Assembly (NCBI GenBank): GCA_002343685.1
Contig: DDRS01000031.1
Coordinates: 124,001 to 188,000, forward strand
DNA from: Thiobacillus denitrificans
GTDB taxonomy: Bacteria; Pseudomonadota; Gammaproteobacteria; Burkholderiales; Thiobacillaceae
Length of the DNA stretch: 64,000 nt
Reading direction: 5' to 3'
This document shows positions 34,157 through 41,747 of the stretch, one piece after another. The translations under genes were made by a program, and so were the position numbers. Numbering within the stretch: the first letter of the stretch is position 1; the number at the start of each line of letters is the position of its first letter. Under the pieces are notes generated by a model. That model did not search any database. It was not told the origin of the DNA and saw only the letters and a program-made list of their open reading frames with translations.

Positions 34157-35491
34157 TCAGGCTGCGAGTGTAGCCGGGCTTGCCTGCGCGTGCGAGGGTG
34201 CGAGTCGTCGATAGGCCTCGGCCAGCGCCCCGTCGCCGCCGACATTGCCGGGAAAGATGACGACCGGCAACTGCGGCAAACGGTGGCCAGGCGGCGTTTG
34301 CACCACGGTGACACCGGGCAGGATCTGTCCCAGCACGCGCGAGGCGGTCAGCGCCAATCCGGTCGACAGCACGTCGTTGGAGGTGATGCCGCCCTTGCTG
34401 ATGAGGAAGCCAAGCGTGTCCGGCAGCCGTTTCACCACGTCCATCAGCGTGCCCGACACCGACTCGCCAAACGTCAGGCGTTCTGCAATGTTGGCGAATT
34501 GCCGCTCGCTGCGGCTGGTGAATACCACCGGGGTGAGACCACGTGCGTGGGCGTGGACGATGCCGGCGGTGAGTTCGTCGACCACTGCGGCACGCGCGTC
34601 GGGCAGACGGGCAACGTCGAGCGGCAGACCGACCACGCCGCGCTCCTTCAGCAACGCGGTGAGTTGTGCGGTGGTCTTGGCGACGTGCGAGCCGACCACG
34701 ACCGCACCGGGCTGGCGGTCGCGCACCAGGGTGGCGAAGGCTTCGGCGGCCACCGGCTGCGGCGGCAGCTTCGCCAACGCGGTGAGCAGCGAGGCGGCGC
34801 TGCGGAACAGCCATCGCTTGCCGCCGGCCGCGGCCTTCAGCGCACCGTCGGCGAACAGCCGGTAGTCGTCCGCCGTTTCGCCGTCGATCACCCCCACCTG
34901 ATTGTCGTGCAACGCCGCCAGCCAGGTGTCCGCCTGCCCTGTGCGCAGATCGGCCAACGTCAGGCGCCGTACCGAATCGGATGCCACGCGGCCATTTGTC
35001 TTCTCGGCGACATAGTCCGGCAGATACGCCGTGCGATAGCCGAACACCGAGTCGCGCGCGAACTCGGTCTCGTGGGTCGGCACCGGTTTGCCGTCGACCA
35101 TCAGGTAATGCGTGCTGTCACGCGTGATGCGGCCGCCTTCGAAGAAAGCCGGCGTCAGCAGCGTCGCGTCGAATGGCCCTAGCACGGCGTTCATCACGTC
35201 GGTCTCTACCGGGTAGTGGCCGCGCAGGGTGGAATCCGAGCGCGACACGAACAGGACCGGCCCGGGGTAATCGACGAGCGCGAGCCTGAGGTTTTCGCAC
35301 ACCTCGCGCGTCACGGCGGCCGCACGTTCCGCATCCATCCCGCGCGTATTGGTGAGGATGAAGAACAGCGGCGCCGCATCGGCCAGCGCCGTCTTCAGCG
35401 TGGCGACATCCCAGCGCGTCAGCAGCAGACAGGAATGCACCGTCTGCGAGCCGGTGGGATCGTCGTCGAGAACGACGATCTTGGGGCTCAT
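34157..35491 (-). CDS. DUF1537 (four-carbon acid sugar kinase family) protein
   Basis: A 444-residue member of the OtnK/DtnK kinase family, whose known members phosphorylate C4 sugar acids such as 3-oxo-tetronate, erythronate and threonate. The N-terminal domain has LDDDPTGSQTV at residues 7-17 and SRSDSTLRGHYPVE near 75. The C-terminal nucleotide-binding domain has FLISKGGITSNDV near 362 and the glycine-rich PVVIFPGNVGGDGALAEAYRRL. ATG 35491 overlaps the stop of the upstream gene by 4 bases. The usual companions of C4-acid pathways (OtnC aldolase, DenD dehydrogenase) are not adjacent, so the substrate here is open. Confidence 0.85.
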   Translation of the reverse strand: MSPKIVVLDDDPTGSQTVHSCLLLTRWDVATLKTALADAAPLFFILTNTRGMDAERAAAVTREVCENLRLALVDYPGPVLFVSRSDSTLRGHYPVETDVMNAVLGPFDATLLTPAFFEGGRITRDSTHYLMVDGKPVPTHETEFARDSVFGYRTAYLPDYVAEKTNGRVASDSVRRLTLADLRTGQADTWLAALHDNQVGVIDGETADDYRLFADGALKAAAGGKRWLFRSAASLLTALAKLPPQPVAAEAFATLVRDRQPGAVVVGSHVAKTTAQLTALLKERGVVGLPLDVARLPDARAAVVDELTAGIVHAHARGLTPVVFTSRSERQFANIAERLTFGESVSGTLMDVVKRLPDTLGFLISKGGITSNDVLSTGLALTASRVLGQILPGVTVVQTPPGHRLPQLPVVIFPGNVGGDGALAEAYRRLAPSHAQASPATLAA

Positions 35492-37713
35492 GATGCCGTA
35501 CGCTCCAGCATCGCCAGCGCGCGTGCGCTCATGGCCTGCGCATTCATGCCGTTGAAGTCGAACAGCTGCTGCGGGCTGGCGGTGGTTTCGCCGCGCTTCC
35601 AGCAGAACACATCCCGTTGGGCGGCCTGGCTGCGCAACAAAACCGGCTCGAGCGGCGCCGACGGGCCGCCGCTGATACCGAGCAGGACGTCGCCGTGGAA
35701 CATCGCCTTGAAGGAGTCGTCGTCCATGAAGCGGCCATCGGGCTCCGACACGCTGCCCCACAGCACGTCGCCCGGACGGTACAGGCGACGCGGGTTGACC
35801 ACGGCGACGATGCGGGAGCCGATGCCGGATTCGGCCAGTTTCTCGGCCGCGGCGAACACCGGCTGCAGCACCATGTCGCCGGTCACGGCAAACACGACCG
35901 ATTTCTTGCCGGGATGCTCATGCAGCACGATCGCGCCCTGCTCGATGGCGGCCTCGCCCTGCGCGAGCGAGGTACGCACCGGCAGCGGCGACTTCGAGGC
36001 GGTGATGACGATGCCCTTGTTTTTCTGCTTCAGCGCCCACCCGTAGCTCGCCTGGATCATGTTGGCGTCGACCGGGAACAGCGGGTAGACGTTGCCGTTA
36101 CGCATCATCGCGGCGAAGTAGCTCTCGATTTCCGGCCGCTGGTGGGTCCAGCCGTTGCGGCCCTGCTCGAGCGCGCCGGCGGTGAACAGGCACACCGTGG
36201 CGGGTGTCTTGCGCCGCAGTTCGGCCATCGCCTGCGTCACCGTCTGCCAGATCGGCAGGCCGTTGATGGCGAAGGATTCATAGCTGCACCACAGGCTGCG
36301 GCCGCCGAACAGCGCGACGCCCACCGCGAGACCGGCACAGGCGTCTTCGTTGAGCGGCTCGTAGACCTGGCCGGACGGGCCCTGGAAATACAGGTCGTCG
36401 GCGGTCGGGTGGCGGATCGTCAGTGCCTTGTTGATGTTGGCCATGCCCGAAGCCTCGTTGCCGTCGGCGTTGGTGACCACGAACATCGGGTCGCGCTTGC
36501 CCACCTCGCCGACCACGTGGCCGAAGGCAGTGGTGGGCACATGATTTTCGCCAATGGCGAACTCGGTCAGTGGCAAACCATCCAGGCTGGGCAGATCGCG
36601 CACGCTTTCGGTCACTGCGACGCGTGCGGCGGGCCCGCCGCCGGCGTGACGGAAGTTTTCCCGCGTGATTTCCCAGGCTTTCGTCGGCAGCGCGCGGCGC
36701 TGCAATCCGCCCTTCACGTCGTCGGAATCGAGCGTGTGGTGCGCATAGAGGTTGTGCGACTTGGCGCCGGTGGCGTGCACGCCAGCGCCCTTCAGCTGCT
36801 TGACGATGAGGCAGGCGCGGCGGCCGGACAGGGCGCTCTTCGCGGCAGCATCGGCGGCTTTTAGGATGGCGCCGGTGAAGGCCATGCGCGCGGTGAAGCC
36901 GAACGTGGTGCTGTCGGTGTACACCGGTGCGTCGGGGGTGTCGGCGTAGTCGCGCGCGTCGATCAGGTGCACCTCGTCGAAACCGTGGGCGCGCCAGTAG
37001 TCGGTCATGCGCGTGTTGTCCCACAGCGACACCATGCTGTGATGCTCCTGTGAGTAGCCGTTCCACACGAGTACCGGCAGGTAGTTGGTGACGTCGGGAT
37101 AGGCGGTCGCGAAGTGCTGGAACGCGCTCATGATGTAGGGTTCGCCCAACCCGCCGTCGCCGATGGTGACCGGAAACAGTTTGTCGCGGTGCAGATAAGC
37201 GCCGGCCATGGCGAAGTGCTGGCCTTGTCCGAGCGGGCCGGCGGGCGCGAGCAGGCCGGGGATTGCGCCGGACAGGTGGCCCAGCAGGCCATGGCGTTCG
37301 CGGAAACGCGTGCGCATTTCGGCGACTGTCTGGATCCCCATCGCTTCCAGCGAGGTGTCGAGGAACATCGCCGAATAGAAACCGGGCGCGTGGTGGCCGA
37401 CTTCGGTCACCATGTTGCGGTGGCCCAGCAGATGCAGCGCGGCGACGGCGTCGGCGCTGGAGGCGAAGCCGCCCGGGTGGCCGGAAGACTTGCTGCCGGT
37501 GACCTGCAACGTCAGGTAGCGCAGTGCGTCGGCGGCGAGCAGCGTTTGATAGATCGCGGCCTCGCTGGTGGCGTCCGGCAGCGCGGGCTGGTTCGGCCCC
37601 AGTAGCGGCGATGCGCCCAGGCGGTCGATTTCGGGGAAGCTGTCAGCGAAATACTGGATGCCTTCGCAAAACGCAGGGAAGGTCTCGGGGGTGGACTGCA
37701 TCTGGGCGCTCAT
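35488..37713 (-). CDS. Transketolase/phosphoketolase-like ThDP enzyme, uncharacterised subfamily
   Basis: A 741-residue ThDP-dependent enzyme. Transketolase-like features are GSKSSGHPGG (73-82), the ThDP-Mg motif GDG at 185-187 and a candidate closing Asn near 218, and VTNADGNEASG near 440. Phosphoketolase-like features are WNGYSQEHHSMVSLWDN and a C-terminal block NGWTHQRPEIESYF followed by FPVDANMIQASYGWALKQKNKGIVITASK. The standard phosphoketolase signature EGGELGY is absent. It may cleave or transfer a ketol unit from a sugar phosphate. ATG 37713 follows GAAAGG at 7 bases. It heads a seven-gene operon with the DUF1537 kinase and glcDEF under a palindrome-rich promoter. Confidence 0.8.
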   Translation of the reverse strand: MSAQMQSTPETFPAFCEGIQYFADSFPEIDRLGASPLLGPNQPALPDATSEAAIYQTLLAADALRYLTLQVTGSKSSGHPGGFASSADAVAALHLLGHRNMVTEVGHHAPGFYSAMFLDTSLEAMGIQTVAEMRTRFRERHGLLGHLSGAIPGLLAPAGPLGQGQHFAMAGAYLHRDKLFPVTIGDGGLGEPYIMSAFQHFATAYPDVTNYLPVLVWNGYSQEHHSMVSLWDNTRMTDYWRAHGFDEVHLIDARDYADTPDAPVYTDSTTFGFTARMAFTGAILKAADAAAKSALSGRRACLIVKQLKGAGVHATGAKSHNLYAHHTLDSDDVKGGLQRRALPTKAWEITRENFRHAGGGPAARVAVTESVRDLPSLDGLPLTEFAIGENHVPTTAFGHVVGEVGKRDPMFVVTNADGNEASGMANINKALTIRHPTADDLYFQGPSGQVYEPLNEDACAGLAVGVALFGGRSLWCSYESFAINGLPIWQTVTQAMAELRRKTPATVCLFTAGALEQGRNGWTHQRPEIESYFAAMMRNGNVYPLFPVDANMIQASYGWALKQKNKGIVITASKSPLPVRTSLAQGEAAIEQGAIVLHEHPGKKSVVFAVTGDMVLQPVFAAAEKLAESGIGSRIVAVVNPRRLYRPGDVLWGSVSEPDGRFMDDDSFKAMFHGDVLLGISGGPSAPLEPVLLRSQAAQRDVFCWKRGETTASPQQLFDFNGMNAQAMSARALAMLERTAS

Positions 37714-37722
37714 GGCTATGCC

Positions 37723-37737
37723 TTTCACAATATGAAA
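37723..37737. promoter_or_regulatory. Palindrome TTTCA-N5-TGAAA near the transketolase-like start
   Basis: The inverted repeat TTTCA CAATA TGAAA lies 9 bases upstream of the start of the minus-strand operon, close to its ribosome binding site. It shares its arms with three other palindromes in the same intergenic region and may be an extra IclR-type site. Confidence 0.4.
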
Positions 37738-37740
37738 ATG

Positions 37741-37757
37741 TTTCACATCATGTGAAA
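37741..37757. promoter_or_regulatory. Perfect palindromic operator TTTCACA-TCA-TGTGAAA
   Basis: A perfect 7-bp inverted repeat with a 3-base centre lies 27 bases upstream of the transketolase-like start, between the operon and the divergent iclR gene. IclR-family regulators bind short palindromes in such positions. It is the best candidate operator in the window. Confidence 0.65.
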
Positions 37758-37791
37758 CGATGAACGTATTGAAGCAGTAAACTGCCAACAA

Positions 37792-37808
37792 TTTCACATT
37801 GCGTGATA
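37792..37808. promoter_or_regulatory. Imperfect copy of the operator just before iclR
   Basis: TTTCACA-TTG-CGTGATA matches the perfect site in one arm and most of the other. Its centre is 51 bases (about five helical turns) from the first, so two dimers could lie on the same DNA face. It abuts the start of iclR, which suggests autoregulation. Confidence 0.5.
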
Positions 37809-37811
37809 AAT

Positions 37812-37826
37812 TTTCACTTTATGAAA
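37812..37826. promoter_or_regulatory. Palindrome TTTCA-N5-TGAAA over the iclR start codon
   Basis: TTTCA CTTTA TGAAA includes the ATG of iclR at 37821-37823. It has the same arm and spacing as the palindrome at 37723-37737. Binding here would block iclR translation initiation or transcription. Confidence 0.4.
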
Positions 37827-38585
37827 AACGGTGCTTCCTCTATCCAAGTCCTCGACCGCGCCATGGCGCTGGTCGGCATTCTTGCGCGCGCGCCCGGCCC
37901 GGCGACGCTTACCCGGCTGGCCGAGCAGGCCGGCCTGCATACCGCCAGCGCGCACCGCATCCTCGGCGCGCTGATGGCGCACGGCCTCGTCGAGAAGACG
38001 GGCGCCGGCGAATATGACCTGGGCGTACGTTGGCTGGAAGTGGGCAATCGCTTACGTGCGCGGCTCAACATCCGCCAGGTGGCCATGCCGTATATGCAGC
38101 AACTGGCCGAGTTGACCGGCGAGACGGTCAATCTGATCGTGCGGCGCGGCGACGAGGCGGTCTACATCGAGCGCGTGTCGGGCGGCCAGACGCTGATCCA
38201 GGTGGTGCAGGTGGTGGGGGCGCACGCGCCGCTCCACGTCACCGCGGTCGGCAAGATCTTCCTGGCCGAGGACAGTGCCAGCGGGGTGATGGGCTATGCC
38301 GAGCGCACCGGCCTGCCAGCCTATACGCCGAACACCTTGACTACGCTGGAACGCCTGTCGGCCGAACTGGACACCATCCGCCACGAACAGCTGGCCCGCG
38401 ACCGCGAGGAAGCCGAACTGGGTGTGGCGTGCATCGGTGCGCCGGTACGGGATGCAGAGGGCAAGCTGGTGGCGGGCCTGTCGATTTCCGCGCCGGCCGA
38501 TCGCCACAAACCGGGCTGGGTCGAGGCGCTGAAAAAAGCTGCCGGGCAGACCGGTGCCGCGCTGGGCTACCAGGCCATCGCCTGA
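37821..38585 (+). CDS. IclR-family transcriptional regulator
   Basis: A 254-residue regulator with an N-terminal winged helix (residues 5-65: SIQVLDRAMALVGILARA, TLTRLAEQAGLHTASAHRILGAL) and a C-terminal IclR effector domain (ETVNLIVRRGDEAVYIERV, LHVTAVGKIFLAE, ELGVACIGAPVRDAEGKLVAGLSISAP). Members often sense glyoxylate, pyruvate or aromatic acids. It is divergent from the transketolase/DUF1537/glc operon and shares a palindrome-rich intergenic region with it, so it probably controls that operon. ATG 37821 is preferred to the in-frame GTG 37803; neither has a clear ribosome binding site. Confidence 0.92.
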   Translation: MKNGASSIQVLDRAMALVGILARAPGPATLTRLAEQAGLHTASAHRILGALMAHGLVEKTGAGEYDLGVRWLEVGNRLRARLNIRQVAMPYMQQLAELTGETVNLIVRRGDEAVYIERVSGGQTLIQVVQVVGAHAPLHVTAVGKIFLAEDSASGVMGYAERTGLPAYTPNTLTTLERLSAELDTIRHEQLARDREEAELGVACIGAPVRDAEGKLVAGLSISAPADRHKPGWVEALKKAAGQTGAALGYQAIA

Positions 38586-38673
38586 AAAGCGCCGGGGCGC
38601 TGGTGTGGCGCGCGCTGTCGAAGGATTTTACAAATCGCCCCGAATGACCTTCCTCCGTCCGCACGTCAGCGCA

Positions 38674-38695
38674 CATGATACGTGCATGATACGTG
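38674..38695. repeat. Perfect tandem duplication of an 11-base unit
   Basis: CATGATACGTG occurs twice in a row in the 257-base gap between iclR and the PEP-CTERM gene. The unit contains a near-palindromic core. No other feature is evident in this gap apart from a weak hairpin at 38588-38601. Confidence 0.6.
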
Positions 38696-38842
38696 TAAGT
38701 CATTGTATTGAATGCGGGATTCTGTTGTGTGGGTGAGGGCTGGCATGTTCCGTGCTCATCGAATGGCAGGCTGGAAAGGCGGATGCAATGAATGGAAAAC
38801 CTGCCTGCCAGCGCAACCAAGATCGAGCGGAAAGCGGAGAAA

Positions 38843-39436
38843 ATGAAAACCAAGCTGAATAAACTGAGCCTTGCGCTCCTGCTGGCCGCGGGCATGACCT
38901 CGGCCCATGCCACGTATATCGAATCGGGCGATGCCTCGAATTTCCTGGCGTCCGCCCAACTGGCTACCGATATGCTCATCCAGGGCACGATCGGCCAGGG
39001 CGACGAAGGCGATGTATACAAGCTCGTTTTTGGCACCGGCGGTCTGTTGACGATCAACGCCACGGGCCAGATTGACACCAATATCGCCCTGTTCGATGCG
39101 GGCTTCCAGGCCCTGGTCGGAAACGACGATTCGGGCGGCGGCCTCGATTCAATGCTGACCTATGCCATCAGTGCCGGGACCTATTACATCGGCATCGGCG
39201 ATTACGCCATGTACGCGATCAATGCCAGCAACCAGGCCTGGTTCATGGATGGATTGGCGCCGGCCGGATTCGGCACCGTGTCGCATATTGAAAACCAGAC
39301 TTCGATTGATCCGGGCGCTTACACGCTGACCCTGTCCGTGCAACCGCGGAGCAACGGGGTGCCGGAACCGGCCACGGTGGGCCTGCTTGGCCTGGGGCTA
39401 CTCGGTTTGGGCATGATGCGGCGCAAACGGGTCTGA
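38843..39436 (+). CDS. PEP-CTERM sorted secreted protein (PPC/DVUA0089-like)
   Basis: A 197-residue exported protein. The signal peptide is at residues 1-24 (LALLLAAGMTSAHA), followed by a beta-rich domain resembling the bacterial pre-peptidase/DVUA0089 type (GDVYKLVFGTGGLLTINATG, DTNIALFDAGFQ, AGTYYIGIGDYAMY). The C-terminal sorting signal has VPEPATVG, a hydrophobic stretch and the basic tail MMRRKR, recognised by an EpsH-type exosortase. ATG 38843 follows GGAG and gives the signal peptide directly. No exosortase or EPS locus is in the window. Confidence 0.88.
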   Translation: MKTKLNKLSLALLLAAGMTSAHATYIESGDASNFLASAQLATDMLIQGTIGQGDEGDVYKLVFGTGGLLTINATGQIDTNIALFDAGFQALVGNDDSGGGLDSMLTYAISAGTYYIGIGDYAMYAINASNQAWFMDGLAPAGFGTVSHIENQTSIDPGAYTLTLSVQPRSNGVPEPATVGLLGLGLLGLGMMRRKRV

Positions 39437-39482
39437 TCCGGGCCATTCAGGTGTGCCCCGGCTGTCACGCAGGCCGGTGCCC

Positions 39483-39510
39483 AAGCCCGACCTCGGCGTC
39501 GGGCTTTTTC
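39483..39510 (+). terminator. Rho-independent terminator after the PEP-CTERM gene
   Basis: A 9-bp stem AAGCCCGAC / GTCGGGCTT with a 6-base loop is followed by a T run. It lies 47 bases after the stop, making the PEP-CTERM gene monocistronic. About 140 further bases before the next gene show no clear feature. Confidence 0.85.
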
Positions 39511-39649
39511 ATGGGGCAGGCCGGATGCGAGCGTTGCCGATAGGCGGCGCCAGCCTCGGGACCGCGCAGAACATGCCGTCCGTTGCCGTTTGGCGCAAGG
39601 CTCGAAGCGGCTGCTTGCCGTACACCGTTTTTCTTGGCACTGTGCGGCC

Positions 39650-40675
39650 ATGACCGCCATCCCTGCGCCTTTCGTCGCTACCCGCTATCAGATCGCCGCC
39701 TGGCTGCTGATGGCGGCCGGACTGTCGTTCACCCTGATGTTTCACCTGCTCCCTGCCTTGCTGTCCGGCTTGCTGGTGGTTCAACTGGTACACATGCTGG
39801 CGCCGCGTTTTGTGATCGGCCGCCTCGATCACACCTGGGCCAAGGTGCTGGTGGTGTCCCTGATCACCTTGACGGTGCTCGGTGCGCTGGGCGGACTCAC
39901 CGCCGGCGTGATTCTCTATTTGCGTACCGAAGGCGGGTTGGCCGGGCTATTGACCAAAATGGCCGAGATCATCGAGAACTCCCGCCAGTTGTTGCCGCTG
40001 TGGGCCGCCGCCTGGTTGCCGCAGGGGGACGGATCGGTCATCCGGGCGGGGCTGGTCGAATGGCTGCGCACCCATGCACTGGATATCCGCAAATTCAGCG
40101 GCGATGCCGGGCGTGTCCTGCTGCATTTCATCATCGGCCTCGTCATCGGCAGCTTCATTGCCTTGCGCGAGGCGCGCCAGACCCAGACGCTGGCACCGCT
40201 GGCCCAGGCGATGTGCGAGCGCGTGTCGCGCCTGGGAGAGGCATTCCGCCGCGTGGTGTTCGCGCAGATTCGCATCTCGGCGCTGAATGCGTTGCTGACC
40301 GGTATTTACCTGCTGCTGGTCCTGCCCGCCTTCGGTGTGCATCTGCCGTTCACCAAGACCATGATCGTCGTCACGTTTGTCGTCGGTCTGCTGCCGGTGC
40401 TGGGCAACCTCGTGTCCAACACGATTATCGTCATCATCTCGCTTTCCCATTCGCTGCATGTGGCTGCTGCATCCCTGGTGTTTCTGATCCTCATCCACAA
40501 GCTCGAATATTTCGTGAATGCCCGTATCATCGGCGGGCAGATCCAGGCGCGGGCGTGGGAACTGCTGATCGCCATGCTGGTGATGGATGCTGCGTTCGGC
40601 GTGCAGGGCGTCATCGCCGCGCCGATCATTTACGCCTACATCAAAAAAGAACTGTCCGACAGGGAGTTAATTTAA
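39650..40675 (+). CDS. AI-2E/PerM-family membrane transporter
   Basis: A 341-residue polytopic protein with a membrane pair near the N-terminus (residues 14-50), another at 62-85, a soluble loop, and a bundle of segments from about 145 onward. The family block IPFTKTMIV-like LPFTKTMIVVTFVVGLLPVLGNLVSNTIIV lies near residues 228-257. The family includes the AI-2 exporter TqsA and Na+/H+ exchangers, and no substrate can be assigned. The stop is followed after 2 bases by gcvR. Confidence 0.85.
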   Translation: MTAIPAPFVATRYQIAAWLLMAAGLSFTLMFHLLPALLSGLLVVQLVHMLAPRFVIGRLDHTWAKVLVVSLITLTVLGALGGLTAGVILYLRTEGGLAGLLTKMAEIIENSRQLLPLWAAAWLPQGDGSVIRAGLVEWLRTHALDIRKFSGDAGRVLLHFIIGLVIGSFIALREARQTQTLAPLAQAMCERVSRLGEAFRRVVFAQIRISALNALLTGIYLLLVLPAFGVHLPFTKTMIVVTFVVGLLPVLGNLVSNTIIVIISLSHSLHVAAASLVFLILIHKLEYFVNARIIGGQIQARAWELLIAMLVMDAAFGVQGVIAAPIIYAYIKKELSDRELI

Positions 40676-40677
40676 GC

Positions 40678-41217
40678 ATGTCCAACGACACCGAATCACT
40701 CGTCATCACAGCCAGCGGCGAGGATAAAATCGGCCTGGTGGAAGGTTTCACGCGCCGCATCTCGGATAGCGGCTGCAATATCGAGGAGTCGCGCATGGCC
40801 GCGCTCGGCGGGCGCTTTGCGCTGCTGATGCGCGTGTCGGGGAACTGGGATGCCCTGGCCAAACTGGAAGCGCGTCTCCCTGCCGTCGCCGAGGAGCTCG
40901 GCCTGTCGCTGACCCAGCAGCGCACCCGCCCGACGCGCGCCGACAAGCCGCTGATTCCCTATACCGTCGAGGTCGCCGCGCTCGACCAGCCCGGCATCGT
41001 CAACAGCCTGGCAAACTTCTTTGCCCGCCTGCATATCAACATCGAGGCGCTCGACACCGAAACCTATCCGGCCCCGCATACCGGCGCCCCGATGTTTGCC
41101 GTCCACATGACGCTCGGCATTCCCGCCGACACCCATATCGCGACGCTGCGCGGCGATTTTCTCGACTATTGCGACGACCAGAATCTCGACGCGACGTTTG
41201 AACCGGTACGGATGTGA
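40678..41217 (+). CDS. gcvR: Glycine cleavage system regulator GcvR-like, two ACT domains
   Basis: A 179-residue protein with two ACT-type domains (SLVITASGEDKIGLVEGFTRRISDSGCNIEES at 7-38 and YTVEVAALDQPGIVNSLANFFARLHINIEAL near 98-128). In E. coli GcvR binds GcvA and blocks activation of the glycine cleavage genes when glycine is low. ATG 40678 gives the family length; a long frame upstream is the shadow of the transporter gene. No gcv genes are in the window. Confidence 0.85.
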   Translation: MSNDTESLVITASGEDKIGLVEGFTRRISDSGCNIEESRMAALGGRFALLMRVSGNWDALAKLEARLPAVAEELGLSLTQQRTRPTRADKPLIPYTVEVAALDQPGIVNSLANFFARLHINIEALDTETYPAPHTGAPMFAVHMTLGIPADTHIATLRGDFLDYCDDQNLDATFEPVRM

Positions 41218-41228
41218 GGACGATGACG

Positions 41229-41696
41229 ATGAGGCGACGGGACCACGCGAAGCGAGTCGGACAGGCAACCCTGCTGGCGCTGGCGTTGAATGCCGGGGCC
41301 GCTCAGGCGGGACCGTATTCGGACGACCTGGCCAAGTGTCTGGTCGAATCGACGACGACGACCGACAAGAATGCGCTGGTCAAATGGATGTTCGCCACCG
41401 CGGCCCTGCATCCTGCGGTCAAATCGATCGCGTCGATCACCGATGCCGAGCGCGCCCAGTCAACCCGGTCCACGGCGGAGCTGTTTGTGAAGCTGCTGAC
41501 CGAATCATGTCGCGCGCAGGCGCAACAGGCCGTGAAATACGAAGGCGCCACCGCATTGCAGACCGGTTTCCAGATCCTGGGTCAGGTCGCCGCCCGAGAG
41601 TTGTTCGCCGACCCCAACGTGGCCCAGGGACTGGCCGAACTGGAGCAATACATCGACAGCCGGAAAATCGAGCAGGCGCTCGCGCCGCAGCGATAG
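41229..41696 (+). CDS. Hypothetical exported protein
   Basis: A 155-residue protein with a signal peptide (basic RRRDHAKR, hydrophobic ATLLALALNAGAAQA, cleavage before GPYS). The mature helical protein has two cysteines (KCLVES, ESCRAQ) that could pair. ATG 41229 is chosen because GAGGA lies 8 bases upstream; GTG 41214 and ATG 41223 are in frame but badly spaced. I do not recognise the family. It follows gcvR by about 11 bases. Confidence 0.65.
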   Translation: MRRRDHAKRVGQATLLALALNAGAAQAGPYSDDLAKCLVESTTTTDKNALVKWMFATAALHPAVKSIASITDAERAQSTRSTAELFVKLLTESCRAQAQQAVKYEGATALQTGFQILGQVAARELFADPNVAQGLAELEQYIDSRKIEQALAPQR

Positions 41697-41747
41697 TCCG
41701 GCCTGGTTCCGGTTCAGTCCTGTATCTGCGAAACGCGGGGCGCCGGA

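Noticed and set aside
38588..38601. Small hairpin AGCGCC-GG-GGCGCT after iclR
   Set aside because: The two-base loop is sterically poor and no T tract follows, so it is not supported as a terminator.
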